A stretch of 33,654 nt of DNA from an uncultured Chlorobiaceae bacterium (GCA_903840935.1 CAIMHT010000026.1:1-33654), one strand, 5' to 3'. Shown: positions 1 to 10,792, counted from the first letter of the stretch. The notes: a model not told the origin generated them from the letters alone. Made by a program: numbers and translations.

Positions 1-924
1 GAACGTGAAGGCCGCATTGTCTGTCCCGCTCAACGTCAGCGTGAAGACCGCACCTGCACTGATGGATGCGGTCAGTGTATTGCCTGATACCGTATAGGTC
101 AGCGGTTCTCCTTTCGAAGTAAGACCAAGTGCATTGAGACCGGTAGTCTGCAAACTGAACGTTACCGGCACATCCCTGCCAGGATCCACCAGTCCGGCAA
201 CACTGCCCGTTGCCTCAGTCGTATCATCAGGCGTATCAAGGTTACCTCCCGGCAGCGCATCCTCCTGCACCGAGGCAGTAACCTCTGTTGTGTTATTCTT
301 CGGAACGTCGTTCTGTTGAATCAACGATCTGTAGACGATCGGAGCGCCTGCAGGCAACGGCTCTACCGTAACATCTGCCAGAGGTTCAACCGCCATGACT
401 ATCCGCTCATCGACCGTTGCCCTGCCATCAAGAAGAGGATTGAAGCTTGCCGAACGAAACTGATTCTGCGGATTATAGCTACCCGTAAATGACCAGAAGC
501 GGTATGCAGGGGAGAGAATTGACTCGAAAATATGCTGTACACGTAAAAATCCATGAAGGGTCTGCAAGCCGGGTGGATCAGAGCTAACCAGAGTGGCTGG
601 ATCGGACGGGGAACCACTGCTACCCGAATCGGGGGAGCCATCCGTTGCGGCGATCATTCCCCTCAAATCAAGGTTTAACGTATTTTCCCCACTTTCAAAA
701 AGCCCACCACTCAGGGCGACCTCTTTACCTTCTGTAATCTTCAGATCAGCGCCATCTGCATTCCGAAGCACAACAATACTTCCTGCTTCCGTAAGAATAA
801 CCTCACCTTCATACACCGAATCACCCGCCCGAAGAAGATGTCGGCTTCCATCTCCAGCCACTGCCCAGACTTTCCCGGTAATAGCAGCAACCGATGCCAA
901 CGAAGTAGTATTATTGGTACTCAT
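1..924 (-). CDS. N-terminus of a giant repeat adhesin, LapA/RTX type (partial)
   Basis: The frame is open from an ATG at 924 to the left edge (308 codons), so the gene continues outside the window. Residues 1-75 form a small beta-rich region (ITGKVWAVAGDGSRHL, then LRAGDSVYEGEVILTEAGSI) resembling the N-terminal retention module of type I-secreted adhesins such as LapA. It is followed by a Ser/Gly/Pro-rich stretch containing an Ala-Ala pair at 92-93 (GMIAATDG). From about residue 235 a VCBS/cadherin-like repeat begins (TSKGEPLTYTVSGNTL, then AGAVFTLTLSGTD). No signal peptide is seen, which fits type I secretion. It is expected to be a cell-surface adhesion or aggregation protein. No LapD, LapG or secretion gene is visible. 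No clear ribosome binding site precedes the ATG. The adhesin class is fairly sure; the retention-module reading is by resemblance only. Confidence 0.72.
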   Translation of the reverse strand, partial: MSTNNTTSLASVAAITGKVWAVAGDGSRHLLRAGDSVYEGEVILTEAGSIVVLRNADGADLKITEGKEVALSGGLFESGENTLNLDLRGMIAATDGSPDSGSSGSPSDPATLVSSDPPGLQTLHGFLRVQHIFESILSPAYRFWSFTGSYNPQNQFRSASFNPLLDGRATVDERIVMAVEPLADVTVEPLPAGAPIVYRSLIQQNDVPKNNTTEVTASVQEDALPGGNLDTPDDTTEATGSVAGLVDPGRDVPVTFSLQTTGLNALGLTSKGEPLTYTVSGNTLTASISAGAVFTLTLSGTDNAAFTF

Positions 925-1124
925 TTGCAGAATAGCTATAATTAGACTGTGAAAAAGTGGTTTATTACCGAGGTTGCATAACCATACTATCCAATATTAA
1001 AATACAAAACAAACCACGTATATCTTTAATAATATACGATAATAACCTATAAAACTCTCAGAAAGTCACTGAACAACCCCGAACAAAAAATACACCAATC
1101 AAGAAAATATACGTAATTCTACCA

Positions 1125-1781
1125 ATAAAAAAAATAGCAATACTTCTTTCCGGATGCGGTTTTCTTGACGGATCGGAGATCCATGAAGCTGTACTGACCC
1201 TCCTTGCCATTGATCGGGCAGGGGCTGAAGCTGTTTGTCTGGCGCCTGACATCACACAGCACCACGTTATCAACCATTACCGTGGTGAAGTGATGCCAGA
1301 GGAGTCACGCAATATCCTGGTCGAATCGGCACGCATTGCACGGAGCCGCATCACCGATCTCAAGAACATTGATTCGCTTGCCCTCGATGCCATGATCCTG
1401 CCTGGAGGTTATGGAGCAGCAAAAAACCTCAGCAACTATGCCTTCAAGGGAACCGACTGTAACGTCAATCCGGATGTTGCAGCCGCAGTGCAATCATTCT
1501 ACAAGGCAGGAAAACCGCTTGGCTTTATCTGTATTGCGCCGGTAATAGCGGCCAAAATATTGGGCTGCGAGCAGCTCGACCTGACAATCGGCAATGACCC
1601 GCAGACAGCCGCAGATATCGAAGCAATGGGTGCCCGCCATATTGATTGCCAGGTATGGGACACCGTTCTCGACAGAAAGAAAAAGGTAGTCACGACACCG
1701 GCATATATGTTTGACGCTCCAATAGGTGAAGTCGCCAAAGGCATCGAAAAACTTGTGACGGAGTTGATCAGCCTAATCTGA
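1125..1781 (+). CDS. elbB: ElbB-like DJ-1/PfpI protein with ATA at the start position
   Basis: Translation from 1125 gives 218 residues, the usual ElbB length (about 217 in E. coli), with the family N-terminus KKIAILLSGCGFLDG and the nucleophile-elbow cysteine in GFICIAPV. ElbB is a glyoxalase-type member of the DJ-1/PfpI superfamily, historically linked to isoprenoid biosynthesis. The codon where the initiator ATG should be (1125-1127) is ATA. The frame is open upstream to 1053 without any ATG, GTG or TTG, and the first standard in-frame starts are GTG 1290 and ATG 1293, which would delete about 55 conserved residues including the Rossmann-like first strand. Either a rare ATA or ATT (1116) start is used, or the gene is newly crippled. 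The 3' end overlaps the convergent ABC permease gene by 9 bases. Confidence 0.8.
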   Translation: MKKIAILLSGCGFLDGSEIHEAVLTLLAIDRAGAEAVCLAPDITQHHVINHYRGEVMPEESRNILVESARIARSRITDLKNIDSLALDAMILPGGYGAAKNLSNYAFKGTDCNVNPDVAAAVQSFYKAGKPLGFICIAPVIAAKILGCEQLDLTIGNDPQTAADIEAMGARHIDCQVWDTVLDRKKKVVTTPAYMFDAPIGEVAKGIEKLVTELISLI

Positions 1782-2654
1782 CAAACGGTTTTTCTCAAAT
1801 GGAGTACCTGCATCCCGCGGAGCAGAGCTCCGACCGACAAACCCGGCAAGCACAACCAGCGTAATGACGTAGGGAAGTGACTGCACCAACTGGGAGGGAA
1901 TCCACCCCGTCTGGAGCCAGATCTCCATCGATTCCGTCGCCGCAAAAAGCAGGCTTGCGAGTGCCGCTCCAACTGGACTCCACTTGCCGATAATCATAGC
2001 GGCAAGTGCGATATAACCCCGCCCGGCCGACATGTTATCGGTGAAGGTGTGCTGCTGAAACACAAGAAAAGCTCCGCCAAGCGCCGCAAGCGCCCCCGAA
2101 ACGAGAACACCTGAGTAGCGCATCCGATCAACATTGATACCTGCGCTGTCAGCACTTTCGGCGCTTTCACCGGCAGAGCGGAGCCTGAGCCCATAAGGCG
2201 TTTTAAACAAAAGCAGATGACCGACAACGACTGACACCACGGCGGCAAGAAAAAGCGGATCCAGCAGAAGAGAAGGAAACTCAAAACCAGCAATCCGCGG
2301 CGAATTCATCGAACTCCCGAAGATCATACTGAGACCGAACCGTGTCGCGCCCATAACAAGCATATTGATGGCAATACCGGCAACAATCTGGTCAGCCTTC
2401 AGCGTAACCGTCACAAAAGCAAAAAGCAACGCCACACCAAGGCCGCAGAAAAGAGCAAAAATAATCCCCACCAAAGCCGACCCGCTCCAATACTGACCAA
2501 GCGCCGCTCCAAACGCACCGACAAGCATCATTCCCTCAAGCGCAAGATTGACAACTCCGCCCCGCTCCGAAAACGTTGCACCGACAGAGGTAAAAATGTA
2601 TGGTACAGCAAGACGCAATACCTGGAACAAAATGACAAGAGGCTCAATTCCCAT
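1773..2654 (-). CDS. ABC transporter permease, nucleoside/simple-sugar type (NupQ/YufQ-like)
   Basis: 293 residues, strongly hydrophobic with about eight to ten membrane segments. The N-terminal block RLAVPYIFTSVGATFSERGG followed by VVNLALEGMMLVGAFGA is characteristic of inner-membrane permeases of BmpA-type nucleoside importers (BPD_transp_2 family). These work as a pair of permeases with an ATPase and a lipoprotein binding protein. Any partners would lie outside this window, because the divergent neighbour is ppdK and the convergent one is elbB. The ATG at 2654 opens the frame directly before the hydrophobic region. Base composition matches the core genes around it. Substrate specificity cannot be told from sequence; nucleosides are the usual substrate of this subgroup. 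Confidence 0.85.
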   Translation of the reverse strand: MGIEPLVILFQVLRLAVPYIFTSVGATFSERGGVVNLALEGMMLVGAFGAALGQYWSGSALVGIIFALFCGLGVALLFAFVTVTLKADQIVAGIAINMLVMGATRFGLSMIFGSSMNSPRIAGFEFPSLLLDPLFLAAVVSVVVGHLLLFKTPYGLRLRSAGESAESADSAGINVDRMRYSGVLVSGALAALGGAFLVFQQHTFTDNMSAGRGYIALAAMIIGKWSPVGAALASLLFAATESMEIWLQTGWIPSQLVQSLPYVITLVVLAGFVGRSSAPRDAGTPFEKNRLSD

Positions 2655-2810
2655 AATAAAAATCAGAATGAAATATCCTTTACGGTAGTTTTTACAGCAG
2701 CTTTTTAGTAAACTTCATTTTCTATAAAAGTAGTCAACTTCACCTGTTTTTTCACCATAGACCGCTTCTTTTTGCTTCTTGGTGCAAAAGCACAATTACT
2801 TATAAAAATC

Positions 2811-5561
2811 ATGCCACAATCTGAGATTACCAGCGGACAGAGCAGCAGTAAACAATACATTTACAGTTTCTCTGGCGGCAATTCTGAAGGTGATGCCTCC
2901 ATGAAAAACCTGCTGGGCGGCAAAGGCGCCAACCTTGCAGAGATGGCAAACATCGGCTTGCCGGTTCCTCCGGGATTCACCATTTCAACCGAAGTCTGCA
3001 CCTACTACTACGACAACCAGAAGAACTACCCCCGAAACCTTTTCCAGCAGGATATCCCCGCCGCACTCCGCAAAATTGAAGAGGCACTCGGCAAAAAATT
3101 CGGAGATCCTGAAAACCCCCTCCTCGTCTCGGTCCGCTCAGGCGCAAGAGCCTCTATGCCCGGCATGATGGACACAATTCTCAATTTAGGCCTTAACGCA
3201 AAAACGGTTGACGGCTTGGCCCGAAAATCAGGAAACCCCCGCTTCGCCTGGGACTGCTACCGCCGTTTCGTGCAGATGTACGGCGATGTCGTGCTTGACC
3301 TCAAACCGACCGACAAAAAACAGATCGACCCCTTCGAAAAAATTCTTGAAGCAAAAAAACGCGAGCTCGGCATTGAACTCGACACCGAATTCACCGTTGA
3401 AGACCTTCAGGATATCGTTGCCGACTATAAAGCCGCAATTCTGGAAAAAACCGGCAAAACATTTCCCGAAGATCCCCACGAACAGCTCATCGGAGCCATC
3501 GGAGCTGTCTTCAACAGTTGGAACAACGAACGGGCCATCGTCTACCGCAAGCTCAACCACATTCCAGGCTACTGGGGCACCGCCTGCAACGTCCAGGCCA
3601 TGGTCTTCGGCAACATGGGCCTCGATTGCGGTACCGGCGTAGCCTTCACCCGCGACGCCGCCACCGGCGACAACATCTTCTACGGCGAATTCCTCATGAA
3701 TGCCCAGGGCGAAGATGTCGTAGCCGGCACAAGAACCCCGCTCAAAATTGAACAGCTCAAGGCCGAAAACCCCGGCATCTACGACCAGCTCGAAGAGATC
3801 CGCTCCATACTCGAACACCACTACCACGACATGATGGACATCGAGTTCACCATCGAGAACAACAAGCTCTTCATGCTCCAGTGCCGCGTCGGCAAACGCA
3901 CCGGCATGGCCGCCGTCAAAATCGCCGTCGACATGTACAACGAAAAACTGATCGACGAAAAAGAGGCGCTGCTGCGCATAGAACCAGAACAGCTCAACCA
4001 GTTGCTCCGGCCGGTCTTTGATATGAAAGAAAAACAGGCCGCCATTGCCGAAAAAAGACTCCTTGCAACAGGGCTGAATGCCGGACCCGGCGCTGCCACC
4101 GGCAAAATCTATTTCAATGCCGTTGACGCTTATGAAGCAGGAAAACGAGGAGAGGCGGTCATTCTTGTCCGCATCGAAACCTCACCTGAAGACATCAAAG
4201 GGATGGCCGCCTCTGAAGGCATCCTCACCGAGCGGGGTGGCATGACCTCGCACGCCGCACTGGTCGCCCGCCAGATGGGCAAAGTCTGCGTTGTCGGATG
4301 CGGCGCACTCAACATCGACTACCAGAGAGGCGAAATGCGCGTCAGCGGCAACCCGACCGTTTTGATGGAAGGCGACTACATCTCCATCGACGGCAGCACC
4401 GGAGAAGTCATCGCAGGCAAAGTGGCTACCAAAAACTCCGAAATCATCGAAGTCCTCGTCGACAAAACCCTCAAACCCGAAGATGCCCCGACCTGGCCAA
4501 TCTACGAGCAACTGATGAAGTGGGCCGATAAATACCGCAAACTCAACATCCGCACCAATGCCGACCAGCCAGACCAGGCTGAAATCGCCATAACCTTCGG
4601 CGCAGAAGGAATCGGTCTCTGCCGAACCGAACACATGTTCTTCGGCGGAGAACGCATCGACGCCATGCGGGAGATGATTTTGGCGGACGACGTCGAAGGA
4701 CGTAAAAAAGCGCTCGAAAAACTGCTACCCTACCAGCGTGAAGACTTCTACGGCCTCTTCAAAGCGATGGGATCACGCCCGGTCACCATCCGCCTGCTCG
4801 ATCCACCGCTCCACGAGTTCCTGCCCCACACCGACAGCGAAATCCGTGCTCTTGCCAGCAAGATAGGCACTTCCTTTGAAGCAATCAAAGAGCGGATCAA
4901 CGACCTGCACGAATTCAACCCCATGCTCGGACTGCGCGGCTGCCGCCTCGGCATCCTGCACCCCGAAATCACCATCATGCAGGTTCGGGCAATTATCGAA
5001 GCCGCCTGCAAGCTCAAAAAAGAGGGCCTTGTCGTGGTACCCGAAATCATGGTACCACTCATCAGCACCGTCAAAGAGCTTGAAATCACCAGTGAAGTGA
5101 TCCACAAAACCGCACGCAGCGTCATTGCCGAACAAGGCACCGGGGTAAAATACCTCGTTGGCACCATGATTGAAGTACCACGTGCAGCAATAACCTCCGA
5201 CCAGATAGCCACCGCCGCCGACTTCTTCAGCTACGGTACCAACGACCTCACCCAGATGGCACTCGGCATGAGCCGCGACGACTCCGGCCAGTTCCTGCCA
5301 ATCTACCAGCAGCAGGATATCTTTGCACGCAACCCCTTTGAATCCATCGACATGGATGGCGTGGGCCGCCTGATAAGCATCTCGGCCAAAGAGGGGCGGG
5401 CCGTCAAGCCGGAACTCAAACTCGGCATCTGCGGCGAACACGGCGGCGACCCATCCACCGTTGAATTCTGCCACCAGTTGGGGCTCAACTACGTCTCATG
5501 CAGCCCCTACAGGGTGCCGATTGCGCGCCTTGCCGCCGCAAGAGCCGCACTGAAGGGATAG
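2811..5561 (+). CDS. ppdK: Pyruvate, phosphate dikinase
   Basis: 916 residues from ATG 2811 (an upstream in-frame TTG would only add a non-conserved tail). The enzyme interconverts pyruvate, ATP and Pi with phosphoenolpyruvate, AMP and PPi in the cytosol. The N-terminal ATP-grasp domain carries [10 protein letters not shown] (from residue 37). The central phosphohistidine domain has the signature [16 protein letters not shown] with the phospho-carrier His at about 481, preceded by the Thr-Ser pair that regulatory kinases target in this family. The C-terminal PEP-binding TIM barrel ends with [11 protein letters not shown], Cys about 874 being the acid/base residue, after the [12 protein letters not shown] motif. 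In reductive-TCA organisms it makes PEP from the pyruvate formed by pyruvate:ferredoxin oxidoreductase. It is followed by a strong intrinsic terminator and appears to be transcribed alone. Confidence 0.97.
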   Translation: MPQSEITSGQSSSKQYIYSFSGGNSEGDASMKNLLGGKGANLAEMANIGLPVPPGFTISTEVCTYYYDNQKNYPRNLFQQDIPAALRKIEEALGKKFGDPENPLLVSVRSGARASMPGMMDTILNLGLNAKTVDGLARKSGNPRFAWDCYRRFVQMYGDVVLDLKPTDKKQIDPFEKILEAKKRELGIELDTEFTVEDLQDIVADYKAAILEKTGKTFPEDPHEQLIGAIGAVFNSWNNERAIVYRKLNHIPGYWGTACNVQAMVFGNMGLDCGTGVAFTRDAATGDNIFYGEFLMNAQGEDVVAGTRTPLKIEQLKAENPGIYDQLEEIRSILEHHYHDMMDIEFTIENNKLFMLQCRVGKRTGMAAVKIAVDMYNEKLIDEKEALLRIEPEQLNQLLRPVFDMKEKQAAIAEKRLLATGLNAGPGAATGKIYFNAVDAYEAGKRGEAVILVRIETSPEDIKGMAASEGILTERGGMTSHAALVARQMGKVCVVGCGALNIDYQRGEMRVSGNPTVLMEGDYISIDGSTGEVIAGKVATKNSEIIEVLVDKTLKPEDAPTWPIYEQLMKWADKYRKLNIRTNADQPDQAEIAITFGAEGIGLCRTEHMFFGGERIDAMREMILADDVEGRKKALEKLLPYQREDFYGLFKAMGSRPVTIRLLDPPLHEFLPHTDSEIRALASKIGTSFEAIKERINDLHEFNPMLGLRGCRLGILHPEITIMQVRAIIEAACKLKKEGLVVVPEIMVPLISTVKELEITSEVIHKTARSVIAEQGTGVKYLVGTMIEVPRAAITSDQIATAADFFSYGTNDLTQMALGMSRDDSGQFLPIYQQQDIFARNPFESIDMDGVGRLISISAKEGRAVKPELKLGICGEHGGDPSTVEFCHQLGLNYVSCSPYRVPIARLAAARAALKG

Positions 5562-5583
5562 CGAAAACAGCCACATGCTCACG

Positions 5584-5612
5584 AAAAAAGGCGACACAAA
5601 GTCGCCTTTTTT
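5584..5612 (+). terminator. Intrinsic terminator after ppdK
   Basis: A GGCGAC / GTCGCC stem with a 5-base ACAAA loop is flanked by six A on the left and six T on the right, so the stem extends to 12 bp and ends in a T-run. It lies about 20 bases after the ppdK stop. The A/T symmetry means it could also work on the other strand, but no minus-strand gene reads into it. Confidence 0.9.
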
Positions 5613-5793
5613 CATTGCTTGAAAACCACTTCACCACAACACTCTTTACTTTTTCAGCCTACTTCCGGAAAATAATTTCCATATTGAATGTTCCGGAAAC
5701 GAAACCGTAACCTTCAGCACAACATCGGGCAAGGCATCGAACCGTCAAACCGATTACCAGAGCGCAGAGAAAACAAAGGCACAGAGAACACCA

Positions 5794-8634
5794 ATGGAAT
5801 TCAGCCATATCAACATCAGGGGAGCACGAGTCCACAACCTCAAGAACATCTCTCTCGATATTCCACGCAACAAATTTATTGTCATTACCGGCCTCTCGGG
5901 ATCCGGCAAATCGAGCCTCGCCTTCGACACCATCTACGCCGAAGGTCAGCGCCGATTTATGGAAACGCTCTCACCCTACGCCCGTCAATATATCGGCAGC
6001 ATCGAACGTCCAGACGTTGACTTTATCGAAGGGCTCTCACCGGTCATCTCCATCGACCAGAAAAGCACCAACCGATCGCCCCGCTCAACGGTAGGCACCA
6101 TCACCGAAATTCACGACTTTATCCGCCTCCTCTACGCCAAGGCAGGACGGCGCTACGACCCCGTCACCGGTGCCATGCTCCAGCAGCAAAGCGAAGAGAC
6201 CATCTGCGAAACCATTCTCGCCCTGCCACACGGTACAAAAGTGCAGATCCTCTCCCCGCTCGTCACAGGACGCAAAGGGCACTACCGTGAACTCTTCGAA
6301 AGGCTTCTCCTCAAAGGATTTCTCCGTGTACGCATTGACGGAAAATACCGGGAACTGGAGAAAGATATGCAGATCGAACGTTATAAAAGCCACTCCATAG
6401 AGCTCGTTGTCGACCGCCTGGTGATCGACCCCGAGTCCGAAGAGCGCCTCAGAGATGCCGTCAGCATGGCCATAACCATGTCGGAACATAAATCGACGGT
6501 CATCTGCGACCCGACGGAGAGAGAGCGCAAAGAGCTCACCTTCAGCACACGCTACGCCTACTCAGACGGCTCCGTACCGGTCGACAACCTTGCACCAAAC
6601 CACTTCAGCTTCAACTCCCCCTACGGCGCATGTCCCGAGTGCAACGGCCTCGGAGAGCTCATGCAGCTTTCAGGAGAGCTGATGACTCCCGACGAAACGC
6701 TCTCCCTCAACGAAGGCGGGCTCGACCCCTTCGGCAAATCAGGAAAACGCAACCTCTGGCAGGTAATCAGGGCAATCGCCAGAGAGTTCAACTTCACCCT
6801 CGACACCCCGCTCTCCGCCATTCCAAAAGAGGCGATGAAAATCCTGATCGAAGGCTCCGGCAGTCGCACCTTTGACGTCAGCTACAGCTACTCCGGCCAC
6901 GACACCCTCTACCCGCAACCCTTTCCCGGAGCAGTACCCTACGTCGAAGAGATCCTGAAAAATGCCAGCACCGCAAAAATACGCGAATGGGCCGAAAACT
7001 ACATGCTGCGCCAGTCCTGCCCTTCATGCAAAGGGGCAAGACTGCGCAAAGAGAGCCTCCTGGTCAAAATAAACGAACTCAACATCGCCGAATGCGAAGG
7101 AATGCCGCTACCCGAAGCGCTTGCCTTTTTCACCGCACTGCCCGACACCCTCACCACAAAAGAGAAACTTGTCGCCAAACCAGTGTTGCACGAAATCATC
7201 AAACGCCTTGAATTTCTCCTCAACGTCGGCCTCAGCTACCTCTCTCTTGATCGCAGCTCGCAAACACTCTCCGGCGGCGAAGCACAACGCATAAGGCTTG
7301 CATCCCAGCTCGGCTCACAGCTCAGCGGCGTCCTCTACGTCCTCGACGAACCAAGCATCGGTCTACACCAGCGCGACAACTCGAAGCTCATCACCTCACT
7401 CAAGCGACTCCGCGATCTCGGCAACACCGTCCTCGTCGTCGAACACGACAAAGAGACCATGCTCGAAGCCGACGAAATCATCGATCTCGGCCCCGGAGCA
7501 GGAGAATACGGTGGAGAGATTGTTGCCCAGGGAGCCGCCACCTCACTCGACCCCGACTCACTGACCGCAGGATATCTCAGCGGAAAGAGGCAGGTACAGT
7601 GCCAAAAAGAGGTAAAAACAAGCGCCGAAGAGCCGCAATTCCTGCGACTCAAAGGGTGCCGGGGCAACAACCTGCAAAACGTCGACATCACCATTCCGCT
7701 TCGCTCACTCGTCAGCATCACCGGAGTCAGCGGCTCAGGCAAATCGACCATCATCAACGAGACCCTGTACCCGATCCTTGCGCGCCACTTCTACCGCTCA
7801 AAACTGCTCACCTACCCCTACGAAAGCATCGAAGGCATCAGGCATATCGACAAGGTGGTCAACGTCGACCAGTCACCCATCGGGCGCACGCCCCGCTCCA
7901 ACCCCGCAACCTATACCGGAGCCTTCACCTTCATCCGCGACTTCTTCACCCGCCTGCCCGAAGCACAGATCCGGGGATACAAAGCCGGACGATTCAGCTT
8001 CAACGTCAAAGGGGGGCGATGCGAAGTGTGCCAGGGAGCCGGAACCCGCAAAATTGAGATGAACTTTCTGCCCGACGTCTATGTCCAATGCGAAAACTGC
8101 AAAGGCGAACGCTATAACCGCGAAACCCTGCTGGTCAAATACCGCGGCAAATCCATTGCCGACGTCCTTGCCATGTCGATCACCGAAGCAGCAGAATTCT
8201 TTGTTGACTTCCCCCGGATCATGCGCATTCTCACCACCATGCAGAGCGTCGGACTTGGCTACCTCAAGCTCGGCCAGCCATCCCCCATGCTCTCGGGCGG
8301 CGAAGCACAGCGCATCAAACTCTCGGCGGAACTTGCCAAAATACAGACCGGCAACACCCTCTACATTCTCGACGAACCCACCACCGGACTCCACTTCCAG
8401 GATATTCAGCACCTGCTCGAAGTGCTGCGCCGACTCGTCGACAAAGGCAACAGCGTCATCATCATCGAACACAACCTCGACATCATAAAAAACAGCGACT
8501 GGATTATCGACATCGGCCCCGAAGGAGGCTTCGAAGGAGGCAACATCATCGCCGAAGGCACCCCTGAAGAGATTGCCCGAACCGCACACTCCCACACCGG
8601 CCAGTTTTTAAAAGCCGAAATGGGAATCGATTGA
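5794..8634 (+). CDS. uvrA: UvrABC nucleotide-excision repair ATPase subunit A
   Basis: 946 residues, full length for UvrA, which dimerises, scans DNA for bulky lesions and loads UvrB. Two ABC ATPase modules are complete: Walker [10 protein letters not shown] at about 33 and GVSGSGKST at about 644, and signature LSGGEAQR at about 492 and 833, each followed by LDEP. Zinc-binding cysteine pairs are seen at CPEC (about 279), CPSC (about 409), CEVC (about 743) and CENC (about 766); the last two frame the glycine-rich insertion that contacts damaged DNA. The ATG at 5794 begins the conserved [17 protein letters not shown] block. It lies about 180 bases beyond the ppdK terminator in a stretch without another gene. 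No LexA-type operator was recognised. Confidence 0.98.
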   Translation: MEFSHINIRGARVHNLKNISLDIPRNKFIVITGLSGSGKSSLAFDTIYAEGQRRFMETLSPYARQYIGSIERPDVDFIEGLSPVISIDQKSTNRSPRSTVGTITEIHDFIRLLYAKAGRRYDPVTGAMLQQQSEETICETILALPHGTKVQILSPLVTGRKGHYRELFERLLLKGFLRVRIDGKYRELEKDMQIERYKSHSIELVVDRLVIDPESEERLRDAVSMAITMSEHKSTVICDPTERERKELTFSTRYAYSDGSVPVDNLAPNHFSFNSPYGACPECNGLGELMQLSGELMTPDETLSLNEGGLDPFGKSGKRNLWQVIRAIAREFNFTLDTPLSAIPKEAMKILIEGSGSRTFDVSYSYSGHDTLYPQPFPGAVPYVEEILKNASTAKIREWAENYMLRQSCPSCKGARLRKESLLVKINELNIAECEGMPLPEALAFFTALPDTLTTKEKLVAKPVLHEIIKRLEFLLNVGLSYLSLDRSSQTLSGGEAQRIRLASQLGSQLSGVLYVLDEPSIGLHQRDNSKLITSLKRLRDLGNTVLVVEHDKETMLEADEIIDLGPGAGEYGGEIVAQGAATSLDPDSLTAGYLSGKRQVQCQKEVKTSAEEPQFLRLKGCRGNNLQNVDITIPLRSLVSITGVSGSGKSTIINETLYPILARHFYRSKLLTYPYESIEGIRHIDKVVNVDQSPIGRTPRSNPATYTGAFTFIRDFFTRLPEAQIRGYKAGRFSFNVKGGRCEVCQGAGTRKIEMNFLPDVYVQCENCKGERYNRETLLVKYRGKSIADVLAMSITEAAEFFVDFPRIMRILTTMQSVGLGYLKLGQPSPMLSGGEAQRIKLSAELAKIQTGNTLYILDEPTTGLHFQDIQHLLEVLRRLVDKGNSVIIIEHNLDIIKNSDWIIDIGPEGGFEGGNIIAEGTPEEIARTAHSHTGQFLKAEMGID

Positions 8635-8645
8635 CGCTCCGGAGA

Positions 8646-8680
8646 CAGGAAGTACACGTAGTCACCAACGTCCCCCATTT
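8646..8680 (+). repeat. Dispersed repeat, short copy A
   Basis: The right-hand core of the dispersed repeat described below: it reads AGTACACGTAGTCACCAACG followed by TCCCCC, between uvrA and the MFS gene. It shares more than 25 consecutive identical bases with copy E (18909-19024) and has the same orientation. It lacks the left arm. This is the only copy lying outside the accessory island. Confidence 0.75.
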
Positions 8681-8695
8681 ACTTGCAAGAGGGGT

Positions 8696-9952
8696 TCAAA
8701 GGAACTCCTCGTAGTAGTCGAGATCTTTGTGGAAGGTCTCTTCGAGGGATCGGAGAGAGAAAAAGGCCGCCGTCACGCAGAGGGCGCCAACCAGCAGCGC
8801 CCCTGACTCCAGACCGTAGAGGCCCCGGAAAAACTGAAAAAGCATGGTAATGGGCACCACCATGCCACGCACCAGGTTGGGCACCGTCGTGGCAACCGAA
8901 GCGCGAAGATTGGTACCGAACTGTTCAGCCGCAACCGTAACAAAAATAGCCCAGTAACCACACGCAAACCCAAGAATGGCACAGACCACATAAAAAAACT
9001 GCGGGCTCCGGTGCCCCTGCAGAAAATAAAGTGCCACCGCGCCAACCGTCAGCAGCAGGAACAGAAAAATAACCTTTTTGCGGCTCTGCAACAGTTGGCT
9101 CAACAGCCCGCTCGACAGATCCCCGAAAACAAGGCCGAGATAGCAGTACATCACCGCATTACCAGCGTTGACCGGCCCGGTAATACCAAGCTCAACACCA
9201 AACTCCGGCGAAAAGGTGATCAGCACCCCCACAACAAACCAGTTCGGCACGCCAATCATAATCGAATTGATGTAACGGAAAAAACGCTTGCGGTCGGTAA
9301 ACAAAGCCAGCATATTCCCCCGGCTCATCCCTCTCTTTGCCTCCATGGCCAGAAACATCCCCGACTCGGCAACCCGCACACGGGCAAAAAGAAGCAAAAG
9401 GCCAAGCCCGCCTCCAATAAAAAAAGCATTATGCCACTCGTAGGTATTGGCCACAATATTGGCCAGAATCGCCCCCGAAACACCAACCGAAGCCACCAGC
9501 ATGGTGCCATACCCCCGTATCCGTGTATGCAGCACCTCCGAAACAAGCGTAATGCCCGCCCCGAGCTCCCCCGCAAGACCGACACCGGCAATAAAGCGCA
9601 ACACCGCATAAGCGGGCAGAGACGAAACAAAACCATTGGCAATATTGGCAAGCGAATAAAGCAGGATAGAGGCAAACATGATCTTCAAGCGCCCCTTTTT
9701 ATCGCCAAGCCACCCCCAGAGAATACCGCCAACCAGCATACCGATCATCTGCATGTTGAGCAGATAGACACCGTAATCGATCAGCTCCTTCCCCGACAGC
9801 CCGAACGACTTCAGGCTCGGCACCCTCACAATACTGAAAAGCACCAGATCGTAAATATCAACAAAATAACCGAGAGCCGCTACAATCACCGGCAGACTGA
9901 AGATATCCCGTATAGACGCATGACCACCTTTTAGTTGCACAAAACCCTCCAT
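8696..9952 (-). CDS. MFS transporter
   Basis: 418 residues with about twelve hydrophobic helices. The loop after helix 2 has the MFS signature WGWLGDKKGRLK (G-x-L-x-D-x-x-G-R-[KR] type), and helix 4 carries FIAGVGLAGELGAGITLVSE, similar to sugar/organic-acid:H+ symporters. A strong ribosome binding site (AAGGAGGAAGA) precedes the ATG at 9952. It is the last gene of the minus-strand run that begins in the polysaccharide locus, 124 bases after the NusG-like gene, and may be transcribed separately. The substrate is unknown. Confidence 0.88.
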   Translation of the reverse strand: MEGFVQLKGGHASIRDIFSLPVIVAALGYFVDIYDLVLFSIVRVPSLKSFGLSGKELIDYGVYLLNMQMIGMLVGGILWGWLGDKKGRLKIMFASILLYSLANIANGFVSSLPAYAVLRFIAGVGLAGELGAGITLVSEVLHTRIRGYGTMLVASVGVSGAILANIVANTYEWHNAFFIGGGLGLLLLFARVRVAESGMFLAMEAKRGMSRGNMLALFTDRKRFFRYINSIMIGVPNWFVVGVLITFSPEFGVELGITGPVNAGNAVMYCYLGLVFGDLSSGLLSQLLQSRKKVIFLFLLLTVGAVALYFLQGHRSPQFFYVVCAILGFACGYWAIFVTVAAEQFGTNLRASVATTVPNLVRGMVVPITMLFQFFRGLYGLESGALLVGALCVTAAFFSLRSLEETFHKDLDYYEEFL

Positions 9953-10076
9953 TCTTCCTCCTTATCAGCGCAAATTCGCGCAAACAACCCGCACAAGCTC
10001 TATCCCCTTACCAAGAAACTCCTGTCAAACGCCACAAACTCCGGTCTCATCTTCCTGATGACTGGAGAAACTCCCT

Positions 10077-10667
10077 TCACAACCGGAGTAAATGCCTCTC
10101 AACCCCCGAAAGCTCACCCTGCAAAGCCAGCCCGCCCTGAACCGGCAAGGAGGCACCGGCAACCGCCAAAAGCACATCAGGATAAATTGTAACCTCTACG
10201 CCCTGCATGATACTGTCAAAAAAAACCACCAGACGCGACTCCCTGCCCTGCCTGACCACAACACCCTCAAAATCCTTGAACGGACCGGCAAGAACCCTCA
10301 CCCTCTGACCCGGCGGAAGAGCATCAAAAGTACGATGAACCGCATCCGGCTCCCTGACCAACTGCTTGAGCCACTCAATATCACGCTGATAGATCACCGA
10401 AGGTGTTTTACCTATCCCGATAAACTTTACCACACCCTCCGTATCGAGCACCGCAATCTTCTCCCGCTGCATCGCAATATTAACAAAAAGATAGCCCCGA
10501 AACAGGGGTTCAGAGACCTTTTTCTTCCTGTCGCTCCACTGCTTCCAGGTATCAAGCAGCGGCAAAAAACTCACAACACCTTGCTCAAGAAGCAGTTGAT
10601 GCACCCTCTTTTCATAACGGGAACGAACATAGAGCGCATACCACTTTACATCATCAACATCGGCCAT
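10077..10667 (-). CDS. NusG/RfaH-like transcription antiterminator
   Basis: 196 residues with the two-domain NusG architecture. The NGN domain begins at VKWYALYVRSRYEKRVHQ and includes LFRGYLFVNI, the RNA-polymerase-binding face typical of this family. A C-terminal KOW domain follows (GQRVRVLAGPFKDFEGVV). Specialised NusG paralogs (RfaH, LoaP, UpxY) sit in or next to polysaccharide operons and prevent premature termination in them. Here the gene lies toward the 3' end of such a locus, between the YdcF-like gene and the MFS gene, whereas UpxY-type genes usually come first. It is unlikely to be housekeeping NusG, because it is not beside secE, rplK or rplA. The role in this locus is inference. 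Confidence 0.85.
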   Translation of the reverse strand: MADVDDVKWYALYVRSRYEKRVHQLLLEQGVVSFLPLLDTWKQWSDRKKKVSEPLFRGYLFVNIAMQREKIAVLDTEGVVKFIGIGKTPSVIYQRDIEWLKQLVREPDAVHRTFDALPPGQRVRVLAGPFKDFEGVVVRQGRESRLVVFFDSIMQGVEVTIYPDVLLAVAGASLPVQGGLALQGELSGVERHLLRL

Positions 10668-10792
10668 GCAATCACATACAAAATAATTTCAAAAAAAATA
10701 TAAGCCATGCAACCTGAACCCGGGAACGCCGAGATCCAGCTCTTCAGAAAAAAAGATAACACCGGCGAATCATTTAATCAAATACCACAGCT

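Noticed and set aside
3228..5474. Long antisense frames within ppdK and uvrA
   Set aside because: They mirror strongly coding, GC-rich third-position sequence, have no family motifs and no ribosome binding sites, so they are shadows of the real genes.
9953..10076. tRNA or small RNA genes in intergenic regions of the window
   Set aside because: No cloverleaf pattern with a T-loop (GTTCGA-type) or other recognisable structured RNA was seen in any gap.
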